Assembly (NCBI RefSeq): GCF_016807185.1
Contig: NZ_JAEVYN010000001.1
Coordinates: 62,001-126,000, forward strand
Origin: Leptolyngbya sp. Cla-17
GTDB taxonomy: Bacteria; Cyanobacteriota; Cyanobacteriia; Leptolyngbyales; Leptolyngbyaceae
Length of the DNA: 64,000 bases
Direction: 5' to 3'
Shown here: positions 27,570-36,281 of the stretch, piece after piece
How the letters are laid out: every line of letters starts with the position of its first letter
How positions within the stretch are numbered: the stretch's first letter is position 1
Notes under the pieces: generated by a model
Database searches by the model: none
Told to the model about the DNA's origin: nothing
The model's input: the letters and a program-made list of their open reading frames with translations, nothing else
Translations under genes and position numbers: made by a program

Positions 27570-28262
27570 CTAAACCAACGCTTTAGCAGGCTGCCAGTGT
27601 TTCAAACCGTTGAGTACTTCTGCCGCGATCGCCGTCCATCCAACAATGCCGCCTTGCGCTCTCACCATTTCGAGAGTCGCTTGTTTAAATTCAGGGAAGT
27701 AACTCTCGGTGCAGTCTTCTACCATCAGACATTCGTAGCCGCGATCGTTCGCTTCTCGCATGGTGGTTTGCACACAGACTTCAGTAGTCACCCCGGTAAT
27801 AAACAAGTGGGTAATCCCCTGCTCTTTCAAAATCGAGTCGAGAGTGGTGGCATAAAAAGCCCCCTTACCCGGCTTATGAATCACAAATTCTCCTGGCAAG
27901 GGCGCGAGATCTGCAATAATGCCGTTGCCCACTTCTCCCTTCACTAAAATTCGTCCCATGCCGCCCTCACTGCCAATCGTCAGATTTCCCTTGCCGCGCT
28001 TGAGTTTGGCAGGTGGGCAGTCGGATAAATCGGGCTGGTGGCACTCGATGGTGTGGATGATGGGCAATCCCATAGAGCGAAACCCTTCTATGAGTGACTT
28101 GAGGGTAGGCACGATCGCCTGTAGTAGGCTCACATTATTGCCCAAGGCATCTCCAAACCCCCCTGGCTCTAGAAAATCTCGTTGCATATCAATTACTATC
28201 AGCGCCACCTTGCCTGATTCTGGTAGCTCATATTCATAGGGAAGAGCAGCGATCGTTGTCAT
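27570..28262 (-). CDS. Isochorismatase-fold cysteine hydrolase, biuret-hydrolase-like
   Basis: This is a cytoplasmic amidohydrolase of the cysteine hydrolase superfamily. The 230-aa protein has the catalytic Asp in VIDMQRDF, Lys in HKPGKGAFY and Cys in TTEVCVQTTMREANDRGYEC. Blocks such as PDLSDCP, GRILVKGE, HKPGKGAF and TTMREANDRGYEC closely resemble biuret hydrolase of Rhizobium as I recall it, more than RutB or nicotinamidase. An action on biuret or another ureide or linear amide, releasing ammonia, is therefore an inference. It is the last gene of a five-gene operon, 2 nt after the ABC ATPase stop codon, so its substrate is probably what the importer delivers. Confidence 0.85.
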   Translation of the reverse strand: MTTIAALPYEYELPESGKVALIVIDMQRDFLEPGGFGDALGNNVSLLQAIVPTLKSLIEGFRSMGLPIIHTIECHQPDLSDCPPAKLKRGKGNLTIGSEGGMGRILVKGEVGNGIIADLAPLPGEFVIHKPGKGAFYATTLDSILKEQGITHLFITGVTTEVCVQTTMREANDRGYECLMVEDCTESYFPEFKQATLEMVRAQGGIVGWTAIAAEVLNGLKHWQPAKALV

Positions 28263-28264
28263 GA

Positions 28265-29836
28265 TTAGTGTCCTGCCATTGCTTGACCGATCGCCTTAAA
28301 GTCTGCTTGATCAATCGGGCTATCGTAGGTAAAGTTTCCCTCGCTAATGACCAGGATGCGATCGCTCAGTTTCAGCAATTCATCTAGATCTTCACTGACC
28401 AACAGCACTGCTACACCGCGATTTCGGGCTGCCAAAATTTGCGTATGAATCGTATCCACCATCGCAAAATCCAGACCGAAACAAGGGTTTGCAGCAATCA
28501 ACAGATTAATATGATCGGCTGACAGTTCACGTGCGAGAACTGTTCGCTGCACGTTGCCTCCAGATAAGTGACCCACTGGAGTTTCAGGAGAGGGCGTTTT
28601 AATTTTAAACGAGGTAATTAAGCTACTCGCCGTTTCACGAATGGCTTTAAACAGCAGCAAAATGCCTTTCGCTTGCGGAGGCCGATCAAATGTCCGCAAT
28701 GCCAAATTCTCTGCCACGCTCATATGGGAAACACACGCATTTTTTAGAGGTTCTTCTGGCAGCACAAACACCCGGTGTTTATACATTTCAGCACGCGTCA
28801 TGCTGTATGTCTCGCCATTCACCAAAATCTTCCCGCCTGTTGCTGCTCGCTGTCCGGCCAACACCTCAACAAATTCACGCTGCCCATTTCCAGAGATTCC
28901 AGCAATGCCAACAATTTCACCGCTGTTAACCGTCAGGCTTAATCCTTGAACCGCTTCCACACCGTTATCTTTGTTGGCGTGCATCTCCTGTACTTGCAAA
29001 ACAGGCATCATTTCACTATGAGCAGATTTATCAACGGGGGTCGGCTCACGCTTTTCACCCATCATCATCTCAGCCATATCTGAGACAGCTAAGTCTTTGA
29101 CCAAGCCCGTGCCGGCAAATTTTCCTTTCCGCAGCACCGTAATTTCGTCGCAGAATGCTGTCACTTCTCGGAACTTATGGCTAATAATCAGCACGCTTAA
29201 CTTGCCGTCCGTGACCTGTTCGCGAATCAAACCCAGCACTTCGTCCGCTTCACTGGGTGTTAACACAGAGGTTGGCTCATCCAAAATTAAAATTTTGCTT
29301 TTCAGATAAAGCTGTTTCAGAATTTCTAACTTTTGCTTTTGCCCCGCCGCTAGCTGTCCCACGGGCACCTCTAAAGGAACCTTAAAAGGCGAACTTTCCA
29401 TAAAGGCAGAAAGATGCTCCATCTCCTGCTTCCAATTGATCACTCCAGGACTTTCAAGCCGCGACAAGACCAGATTCTCGGCAACAGTCATAGCAGGTAC
29501 AGAGGTGAAATGCTGATACACCATGCCAATGCCATACCGTTGAGCGTCGCGAGGACTGTCAATTTCGCGGGAATATTGATCGATCAGCACATCTCCATGG
29601 GTCGGGCGATAAAAGCCCATGATGCATTTCACCAAGGTGCTTTTTCCGGCACCATTTTCGCCGAGCAACGCATGAAAAGTAGCAGGCTTGAGATGAAGCG
29701 ACACATTGTCTAAGGCAATGAGGCTGCCAAACCGTTTGGTCATGTTGACCACTTCTAAATCTGGGGGAGCAGCGGAATGAATCACATCCGGGGTAGCCTG
29801 ATCAACCTGGTCAACTGGGTTCGCAACTTCTGCCAT
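28265..29836 (-). CDS. ABC importer ATPase, double-domain, nucleoside/sugar type
   Basis: This ATPase powers the BMP-type importer encoded upstream in the operon. It has two fused nucleotide-binding domains: the first with Walker A GENGAGKST, signature LAAGQKQK and Walker B LILDEPTSVL; the second with the usual degenerate Walker A GISGNGQRE and signature LSGGNVQRT. I chose the ATG at 29836, preceded by GGAGA at 7 nt, giving 523 aa. The frame continues up to a GTG at 29923 directly after the permease stop codon, but those extra 29 residues look non-homologous. The family is shared with RbsA and nucleoside importers. Confidence 0.92.
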   Translation of the reverse strand: MAEVANPVDQVDQATPDVIHSAAPPDLEVVNMTKRFGSLIALDNVSLHLKPATFHALLGENGAGKSTLVKCIMGFYRPTHGDVLIDQYSREIDSPRDAQRYGIGMVYQHFTSVPAMTVAENLVLSRLESPGVINWKQEMEHLSAFMESSPFKVPLEVPVGQLAAGQKQKLEILKQLYLKSKILILDEPTSVLTPSEADEVLGLIREQVTDGKLSVLIISHKFREVTAFCDEITVLRKGKFAGTGLVKDLAVSDMAEMMMGEKREPTPVDKSAHSEMMPVLQVQEMHANKDNGVEAVQGLSLTVNSGEIVGIAGISGNGQREFVEVLAGQRAATGGKILVNGETYSMTRAEMYKHRVFVLPEEPLKNACVSHMSVAENLALRTFDRPPQAKGILLLFKAIRETASSLITSFKIKTPSPETPVGHLSGGNVQRTVLARELSADHINLLIAANPCFGLDFAMVDTIHTQILAARNRGVAVLLVSEDLDELLKLSDRILVISEGNFTYDSPIDQADFKAIGQAMAGH

Positions 29837-29923
29837 CTTAAAATCTCCGATTGCTTTGCGTAAATCTCTAGCATTTAGACTGTGTTCTGGCGATTCTCGC
29901 GGCGATCGTTGTATGAATCGCAC

Positions 29924-30880
29924 TTAGCCATTAATCGTTCCTAGCGCACCCGGTGCCCCCGATAGAGTCTTCTTAGGCGAACAGGTAATAACCATAACTA
30001 GCAGAGTCAAAATATAAGGCATGGCATTGAAAAGGTAGCGCCCTTGATCCATGCCAACCGATTGTAAAGCTGGACCGATCGCCTGGGCACCGCCAAAAAA
30101 TAAGGATGCCCACAGACATTGAACCGGATTCCAACGGGCGAAAATGACTAGAGCCACTGCCATTAAACCCTGACCACTCGAAATACTCTCCGACCAAAGC
30201 CCTGGATAGTAAAGAGACAAACACGCTCCGCCGATTCCTGCCAAAAAGCTGCCGGCAATGATGCAAAGCATACGCACACGCTTAATGGAAACTCCCATTG
30301 CTAACGCAGCATCAGGACTGTCGCCAACCGCACGCACAAATAAACCCCACCGGGTCGATTTGAAAAACCATGCCATCAAGGGAGCCAGAATGACCCCAAC
30401 GATAAACAGGGGACTAATTTTAAGGGCAGACTGGAGAGCTGGCATCGTACTCCATCCACCCAAATCGATGGTTGGTAGCTGAGGTGCTTTGGGCTGAATG
30501 AAAGCTTTGCCAAAAAAGAAGGCAATCCCGCTACCAAAAATAATCATGGCGATCCCAACCGCAATATCATTCACCTTGGGTTGCTGAGACAACCAGGCAT
30601 GAATGAAGCCCAAAATCATGCCCGCACAACCAGCCACAAATACACCCAACCAGGGAGAAATTGTCGCTGGAATGCCCCATTTATCGGAAGCCAGATAGGA
30701 AATGGCATAAGCGCTCATTGCACCTGTGAGCAAGGTTCCTTCTAAACCCAGATTAATCTTGCCGCTTTTCTCAGTTAGGCATTCCCCCAAACTAACGAAA
30801 AGAAAGGGCGCACTTCCTCGCAGGGTACCTGCCAAGATGCCCAATGGAACCCCCCACCAACCCAGTGCTTCTGCTGCCAT
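29924..30880 (-). CDS. ABC importer permease, nucleoside-type (second)
   Basis: The 318-aa permease has about 8-9 membrane segments and the conserved NLGLEGTLLTGAMSAY motif of the BMP-associated permease family (YufQ/NupQ type). It pairs with the larger permease upstream to form the heterodimeric channel. The frame opens at a TTG at 30901, but the ATG at 30880 has GGAGGA upstream and matches the family start. Confidence 0.9.
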   Translation of the reverse strand: MAAEALGWWGVPLGILAGTLRGSAPFLFVSLGECLTEKSGKINLGLEGTLLTGAMSAYAISYLASDKWGIPATISPWLGVFVAGCAGMILGFIHAWLSQQPKVNDIAVGIAMIIFGSGIAFFFGKAFIQPKAPQLPTIDLGGWSTMPALQSALKISPLFIVGVILAPLMAWFFKSTRWGLFVRAVGDSPDAALAMGVSIKRVRMLCIIAGSFLAGIGGACLSLYYPGLWSESISSGQGLMAVALVIFARWNPVQCLWASLFFGGAQAIGPALQSVGMDQGRYLFNAMPYILTLLVMVITCSPKKTLSGAPGALGTING

Positions 30881-30950
30881 TAAGGAGATCCTCCAAATCA
30901 ATTGCCAAACTTGATCAAACCGATCGCAATAATCAACGATGAACCCACCC

Positions 30951-32096
30951 CTAGACAGTCACTGCTGTTGATGACACAGGTGGTGGAGATAGAGGAACCT
31001 CTGGCTCCTTGAAGACTTTAAAGCGCCCATACAGCGATTCGCTGTATAGAACCACTAGAAAGACCAGTCCTTGAAATACGAGAACCGTGGCATCGGGCAT
31101 CCCAAACGATCGCTGGAGCGCACCACCACTGTTGATAATGCCGCCCAGCAAAATCGCCACAACCGCTGCTGCCAAAGGGTTATACCGTGCAATGAAGGCG
31201 ACGAGAATGCCAGCATAGCCATAGCCAGCAATGATCGATGCGTTTGCCTGCCCTTGAACGGCTGCCACCTCGACCATGCCAGCCAACCCAGCACAAGAGC
31301 CAGCCAAGAAGCAAATAATGATGGTCAGTTTACCCACAGGCAATCCCGCAATGCGAGCAGCCTTGACATTGCCGCCAGCAGTGCGAGCGGCAAATCCAAA
31401 CGTTGTGTGCTGAATCAAAAAATATGCGATCGCACAAGCCACCAATCCATAAATCAGCCCGTAGTGAATTCGGGTAGAGCCAATATTTCCCAGCCGATAG
31501 AGTTCTGGAATCGGGAAAGTGGAAGGCTTGTTTAAAGAAGAAGGATCTTTCCAGGGACCCTCTACCAGGTGGTTGAGCAGGGCGATCGCGATATAGTTCA
31601 TCAGCAAACTACTGATCGTTTCATTAACCGCCCGATAGTGGCGTAATGCACCGACGATCGCAATCCAAACACCACCAGCAACAATCCCTCCAAGCGCCAT
31701 GCCAATCTGAACTAAAGTCGGAGCCAGCCCTAGCGTCGCTTGCAGTTGTGTTGGAGAAGGCGTAATGCTGCCGTAGGACAAAATCAGCCCCATCGCTGCC
31801 GCCCCCAACCCTCCCAAAACTAAGGCTCCTTCGTTTCCAATCACCATTAATCCCAATCGAGCTGGAAGCGCAGTGCAAAGTGCTGTCAACATCAAAGGAG
31901 CAGCCCGCAGCAAGGTTCCTTGAAAAGCATTCCAGCTTCCAAACGCGGTTTTACAAATGGCACCATAAATCGCAAAGGGATTTTTGCCGCTAAACATGCA
32001 AAAGATGCCGAACAAGACCAAAGCAACCAGCAATGCTGCTAGCGGAATCGCGATAGACTCCGCCGTAGATCGCCAGTTGGAACGACTTAGTGCCAT
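30951..32096 (-). CDS. ABC importer permease, nucleoside-type (first)
   Basis: The 381-aa permease has about 9-10 membrane segments and the family motifs ALCTALPARLGLMVIGNEGAL and NETISSLLMNYIAIAL. It is the YufP/NupP-type partner. Its ATG follows the stop codon of the binding-protein gene after a single base (TGA-T-ATG), so the two are translationally coupled. Confidence 0.92.
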   Translation of the reverse strand: MALSRSNWRSTAESIAIPLAALLVALVLFGIFCMFSGKNPFAIYGAICKTAFGSWNAFQGTLLRAAPLMLTALCTALPARLGLMVIGNEGALVLGGLGAAAMGLILSYGSITPSPTQLQATLGLAPTLVQIGMALGGIVAGGVWIAIVGALRHYRAVNETISSLLMNYIAIALLNHLVEGPWKDPSSLNKPSTFPIPELYRLGNIGSTRIHYGLIYGLVACAIAYFLIQHTTFGFAARTAGGNVKAARIAGLPVGKLTIIICFLAGSCAGLAGMVEVAAVQGQANASIIAGYGYAGILVAFIARYNPLAAAVVAILLGGIINSGGALQRSFGMPDATVLVFQGLVFLVVLYSESLYGRFKVFKEPEVPLSPPPVSSTAVTV

Positions 32097-32097
32097 A

Positions 32098-33288
32098 TCA
32101 ACTTGTCTTCCCAGAAACGCCTTCAGCCAACCAATCTATTTTGGTCAATTCAGGAGCGGTGACTTTATAGGTAGTACCGGCAGGGATTTTGACTGCGCCT
32201 GCATTGTCTTTAATAGCACCTTTATAAACAACGCTTGAACCATCAACAAGCTTCGCTTTCGCTGCTTCTACATCTTTTTTGATCGGTTCAGTCACGGCTG
32301 GACCAAAGGTTGCAAGCCCAATGTAGTCTTCTGCAATGCCGCCAATAAATTGGTGCGGCACACCACTATTCATCAGCGTTTTGCCAGCTTTAAACAGCTC
32401 CACATAGTTCTTATAGATCGTGCCCCAGTTGTACATTGTTCCAGTTAGATAGCCTTTGGGTGCCAAAGCAGCCTGATCGGAGTGGAAGCCGCTGGATAAT
32501 ACCCCTCGTTTTTCCGCTGTTTCAATCACAACTTTGGGACTATCAACATGTACGGCGATGACATCAAAACCCTGATCGGCAAGAGAGTTAGTAGCTTCTG
32601 CTTCCTTTACAGGTAATGACCAGTCGCCCGTAAAAATTACCTGCATTTTGATATCTGGCTTGATGCTGCGTGCCCCTAGCATGAAGCTGTTAATGTTCCG
32701 AATCACCGGATTAATAGGCTTTGCGCCTACGAAGCCAATTTTGCCCTCTTTACTCGCTTGGGCGGCGATTCGTCCGGCAAGGTATTGCCCTTCATCGACC
32801 AGCGCAAAAAAGCTGCCGATATTGTTAGCCAGACCTTCTTTCCAAAGCGTACCGCAATGCAAAAACTGCACATCTGGATAAGACTTGGCGACCTCTAACA
32901 CGTGAGGATCAAAATAGCCAAAAGAGGTAGGAATAATAACAGTTGCGCCATCTTGATCAATCATGTTGCGCATGACTTCCTGTACCTCTTTGGTTTCAGG
33001 AACGCTCTCTTGCTCAATGATCTTGATGCCCGGTGTGCTGGCGATCGCGGCAGCACCAACAGCATGGGCTTGATTCCAACCATAGTCAGCTTTGGGGGCG
33101 TTGTAGATAAAGCCAATTGTGATAGGTTTGCCTGCATCTGGGCTAGCACTACCACCACTTGTGCTGGCAGTATCGGTTGGAGAAGACGAACATCCCGTCC
33201 AGAGCTTAGAAGTTGCACCAAATGCTGCTGTTGCTAAAATCCCTCGAATGACCTGACGGCGGGGAACATAAATGTATCGATTACTCAC
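32098..33288 (-). CDS. BMP-family substrate-binding lipoprotein
   Basis: This is the extracytoplasmic substrate receptor of the importer, first gene of the operon. The GTG start at 33288 has AAGGAGA 11 nt upstream. The N-terminus has a twin-Arg pair (RRQVIRG), a hydrophobic stretch and a lipobox WTGC, so it may be Tat-exported and lipid-anchored. The mature part has BMP/PnrA-like features: ITIGFIYNAPKADYGWNQAH, YFDPHVLEVAKSYPDVQFLHC and KIGFVGAKPINPVIRNINSF. PnrA-type proteins bind purine nucleosides, but others bind amides or urea-like compounds. The hydrolase at the operon end favours a nitrogen-rich ureide, by inference. Confidence 0.92.
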   Translation of the reverse strand: MSNRYIYVPRRQVIRGILATAAFGATSKLWTGCSSSPTDTASTSGGSASPDAGKPITIGFIYNAPKADYGWNQAHAVGAAAIASTPGIKIIEQESVPETKEVQEVMRNMIDQDGATVIIPTSFGYFDPHVLEVAKSYPDVQFLHCGTLWKEGLANNIGSFFALVDEGQYLAGRIAAQASKEGKIGFVGAKPINPVIRNINSFMLGARSIKPDIKMQVIFTGDWSLPVKEAEATNSLADQGFDVIAVHVDSPKVVIETAEKRGVLSSGFHSDQAALAPKGYLTGTMYNWGTIYKNYVELFKAGKTLMNSGVPHQFIGGIAEDYIGLATFGPAVTEPIKKDVEAAKAKLVDGSSVVYKGAIKDNAGAVKIPAGTTYKVTAPELTKIDWLAEGVSGKTS

Positions 33289-33396
33289 TCTTCAAAAGTC
33301 TCCTTGATAGCTTATTGAACAAACAGCATAAATATGGATGAGGAGGAATTGTAAATAGTGAATTGCTGACTGGGAAGATTCAAGAATTATTTTGTC

Positions 33397-33438
33397 AGAA
33401 TATTTGAAAATAAGCTATGAGAATGTATCTTAAACAAC
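33397..33438 (-). promoter_or_regulatory. NtcA-like box and -10 element upstream of the BMP importer operon
   Basis: On the minus strand GTTGTTTAAGATAC (33438-33425) matches the NtcA consensus GTA-N8-TAC at all but one base. It is followed, exactly 22 nt later, by TATTCT (33402-33397), which fits the -10 pattern TAN3T of NtcA-activated promoters. Transcription would start near 33390, about 100 nt before the binding-protein gene. NtcA activates nitrogen-assimilation genes under nitrogen limitation. Binding is predicted only. Confidence 0.6.
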
Positions 33439-33489
33439 ACTGAAGGAGGTTGCAAAATTTAACAATTTATGATCCTTTGAATTTTATAA

Positions 33490-34647
33490 GTGAGCCGTTA
33501 TCGTATTCCAAAGCGTAATTTTTCTATACAAGCCGTGAGGGGATTGCAAATTGTGAGGCGAAATCTGTTCACTGCTACTCTATTAATCACACTTTGCGCC
33601 CTAACACTGATAATCAGTGTGGCAACTGGACAGACTCAACGCACCGAGTTTGAGTCTCCTACTGCCTTTAAGTCTGTCAATATCAAACCATTAGTAAAAC
33701 CGATCGCGCCGTCAAAGGTGCAACCTGCAAAAAGTCAGCCGATAAAAGCTGTCCCGGCAATTCTTAAAGTCAGCCAATCTGTAAACCCTTTAGACTGTGC
33801 TTTGCAACCCGAAGCTAATAAATCTTCCAGATTGCGAAATTCATCAAATTCAATGCAACGTCCTTTGGGACCCGTTGAGTTAGAGCGCTTCCGACGTACG
33901 TTGGCTGCCAACGCGATCGCTCCATCTGACCCAAGCAACCTGATAAGATCCGCTCAATCTAGCTATCAGCCACGAGAAGCGGTTTTTTTGATCGATCCGA
34001 CAAACTATGGCGATCGCTACGTAAGAGACGTAAATGGAAACTCTGCTCTCTTACCGCCCCTGGTGGTGCTGCATGAAACAGTTGGGTCCGCTGGCGGCAC
34101 TTTAAACTTGTTCCGCACTCGGCACCCTAACGAGAAGGACCAAGCCAGCTACCACACGTTGATTCAGCGAGATGGCACAGTTTTGTATCTTGTTCCTCCG
34201 GACAAACGGGCTTATGGTGCTGGCAACTCAATCTTTTTTGGGGTAAATGGAGTTGCAGAAGCCGTTAAAACGCATCCTAAATTTCCGCCATCAGTAAATA
34301 ACTTTTCCTATCATGTTGCGCTGGAAAGCCCACCCGATGGCAATACAAATGCCCCTACTCACAGTGGCTATACAATCCAGCAATATCACTCTCTTGCCTG
34401 GGTCATTTCTAAAACTGGTGTGCCAGATACTCGCATCACAACTCATAGAGCCGTTGATCGCTCCGGGCAGCGAATGGACCCTAGAAACTTTAGCTCCTCA
34501 CAGTTTTTTCAGCTAATGCAGAGTTACACCAAAACGGTTGAAATTCCTATAGGATGTGTAGTGCCTCAAGTAGCTTACGGATTAAAACAACCGATCCGAC
34601 AAGCCAAAAATGCGAGTCGCCCGCCCCAGCAAAAACGAGCGATTTAA
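33490..34647 (+). CDS. PGRP-type (Amidase_2) N-acetylmuramoyl-L-alanine amidase
   Basis: The 385-aa protein has an N-terminal membrane segment (about residues 24-46) and a Pro/Lys-rich linker. A C-terminal Amidase_2/PGRP domain covers about 165-350. Candidate zinc ligands are the His in PPLVVLHET, the His in RITTHRAVD and the Asp in GQRMDPRNF. It should act on peptidoglycan in the periplasm. The start is a GTG with no ATG available upstream in frame. A strong AGGAGG at 33444 lies too far upstream to serve it. The gene is divergent from the BMP importer operon. Confidence 0.85.
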   Translation: MSRYRIPKRNFSIQAVRGLQIVRRNLFTATLLITLCALTLIISVATGQTQRTEFESPTAFKSVNIKPLVKPIAPSKVQPAKSQPIKAVPAILKVSQSVNPLDCALQPEANKSSRLRNSSNSMQRPLGPVELERFRRTLAANAIAPSDPSNLIRSAQSSYQPREAVFLIDPTNYGDRYVRDVNGNSALLPPLVVLHETVGSAGGTLNLFRTRHPNEKDQASYHTLIQRDGTVLYLVPPDKRAYGAGNSIFFGVNGVAEAVKTHPKFPPSVNNFSYHVALESPPDGNTNAPTHSGYTIQQYHSLAWVISKTGVPDTRITTHRAVDRSGQRMDPRNFSSSQFFQLMQSYTKTVEIPIGCVVPQVAYGLKQPIRQAKNASRPPQQKRAI

Positions 34648-34715
34648 TCAATATTAGGTCGCAGAAGATTGCGGAGTTAGAGAACGCTATGGTTGACTTG
34701 AGTTAACGCGTTCTT

Positions 34716-36122
34716 ATGTTTGATATGGAATGGCTTAAACGGACAAGGTTGGGTCTAGCGATATTAAACACTTTAATATGCACGATTGCTCTAGGTATTG
34801 AATCAGCGACATCTGCACCCGGCGATGTTGTAGTAGAAATTAAAATTGAGTCACCAATCGAGCGATTCCCAAAGGGATCGTTTCACGAATCGCAGCCTCC
34901 GTTTCAGCAGCCTATCCAACTTCCATCTTTTCCCAAAGACACTTCCACTCTTCCAGCCCAAGGCCCTTTCTCCTCCTCCTATCCCTCATTTAATAGCCAG
35001 CAACTTGATCGCCAACTACAGCTTTATACTCACTATTTAGCCCAATTTGGCAAGCCCGACATTTTGATTGTGGGCAGTTCTCGCGCATTACAAGGAGTCG
35101 ATCCGATGGCCCTTCAGCAAGCCCTCGCCAAACGCGGCTATCCCAACCTAAAAATCTTCAACTTTGGAATCAATGGGGCCACTGCACAGGTTGTAGACTG
35201 GCTGCTGCGGCAATTACTCACCACCGAGCAACTGCCTCGTCTGATTGTTTGGGCAGATGGAGCACGCGCCTTTAACAGTGGTCGGATTGACCATACCTTC
35301 AATAAGATTCGTGCCTCCCAGGGCTACAAGGTTGGTGCAGGAATTCGTCGTCCACCTAGTTCCCAAACGAGTGGTTTAGAAGTTGGGCAAATTTGCATGG
35401 ATATACTGCCGCTGCAATTGACCCCTCAACTCAAATCCATATCGACTCAACCTAGAGAAGTGCCATTGAGTGCCATGAACGATGCCTGTCATCAAACTGC
35501 AAAAGTGACGATCCGATCAGGAATTTCCTCATCCTCGCCGTTGATGCCATCTATGACAGCCGTTGAAGCTTTAGGCTTTCAAGTTGTCAACACTCAATTT
35601 GACCCCAAAGTCTACTTTCAACGGTTTCCTAAAGTATCGGGTTACTACGATGCGGACTACATCAGGTTTACTCTCGCTGGCAGGCAAATCAATGCCCTAG
35701 AGCGAGTGGTCAATTTTGCGAATAAACAGCAGATTCCGCTCGTATTTGTCAATCTTCCACTGACGCAAACCTATTTGGATGCCGCTCGATTTGCATATGA
35801 AGATCAGTTTCGCAGAGGGATGCAACGGTTTGAAAGGTCTCGACGATTGAGATTTAAAGATCTAGGTTTGCAGCCAGGACTTGACTCAAATCGCTACTTT
35901 GCCGATCCTAGCCATTTGAATCGCCATGGAGCAGCAGTTGTTGCCATGCAAATTAGTGCTGATTTAGCCCGTTTGACTGGGAAAATGCAATTATCTGCAA
36001 AACCAGATTCGGTGCGATCTCTCTCTAGTTCACTCGTTCAATGTGAAAAAGGATGCCTCTATCTACCCAAAATATTCGCGGGTTTTCCAGAAAATAGTTT
36101 GGATGTGGCGATTCATCCTTAA
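34716..36122 (+). CDS. Exported SGNH-hydrolase-like protein
   Basis: The 468-aa protein has a signal peptide (about residues 1-32, WLKRTRLGLAILNTLICTIAL). The GSSRALQGVDP block carries a candidate nucleophile Ser, and FADPSHLNRHGA near the C-terminus carries the Asp-x-x-His pair expected of SGNH hydrolases. It resembles cyanobacterial DUF1574-like proteins, some of which lie near acyltransferase and polysaccharide genes. A role in exopolysaccharide or lipid O-acylation is possible, and the sugar transferase gene following it by 160 bp agrees with that. The activity is inferred. Confidence 0.7.
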   Translation: MFDMEWLKRTRLGLAILNTLICTIALGIESATSAPGDVVVEIKIESPIERFPKGSFHESQPPFQQPIQLPSFPKDTSTLPAQGPFSSSYPSFNSQQLDRQLQLYTHYLAQFGKPDILIVGSSRALQGVDPMALQQALAKRGYPNLKIFNFGINGATAQVVDWLLRQLLTTEQLPRLIVWADGARAFNSGRIDHTFNKIRASQGYKVGAGIRRPPSSQTSGLEVGQICMDILPLQLTPQLKSISTQPREVPLSAMNDACHQTAKVTIRSGISSSSPLMPSMTAVEALGFQVVNTQFDPKVYFQRFPKVSGYYDADYIRFTLAGRQINALERVVNFANKQQIPLVFVNLPLTQTYLDAARFAYEDQFRRGMQRFERSRRLRFKDLGLQPGLDSNRYFADPSHLNRHGAAVVAMQISADLARLTGKMQLSAKPDSVRSLSSSLVQCEKGCLYLPKIFAGFPENSLDVAIHP

Positions 36123-36281
36123 TTTTTGTACTAGCAGCAAAATGTATCTAGCTGTGAAAAAACATCGGAACTTTAAACAAGCGGTGCCAGTTCAAAGATT
36201 GGGCAAATGCTTTAAATTTCCCTAGGTACTCTCAGCGTAATTACGTATGGTTGTCCTGAGGCAATTTATTTTTTCCTACTT

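Noticed and set aside
33441..33480. AGGAGGT followed by ATG and a three-codon frame before the PGRP amidase gene
   Set aside because: The distance from AGGAGG to the ATG (about 19 nt) is too long and the frame is only Met-Ile-Leu; not enough to call a leader peptide.
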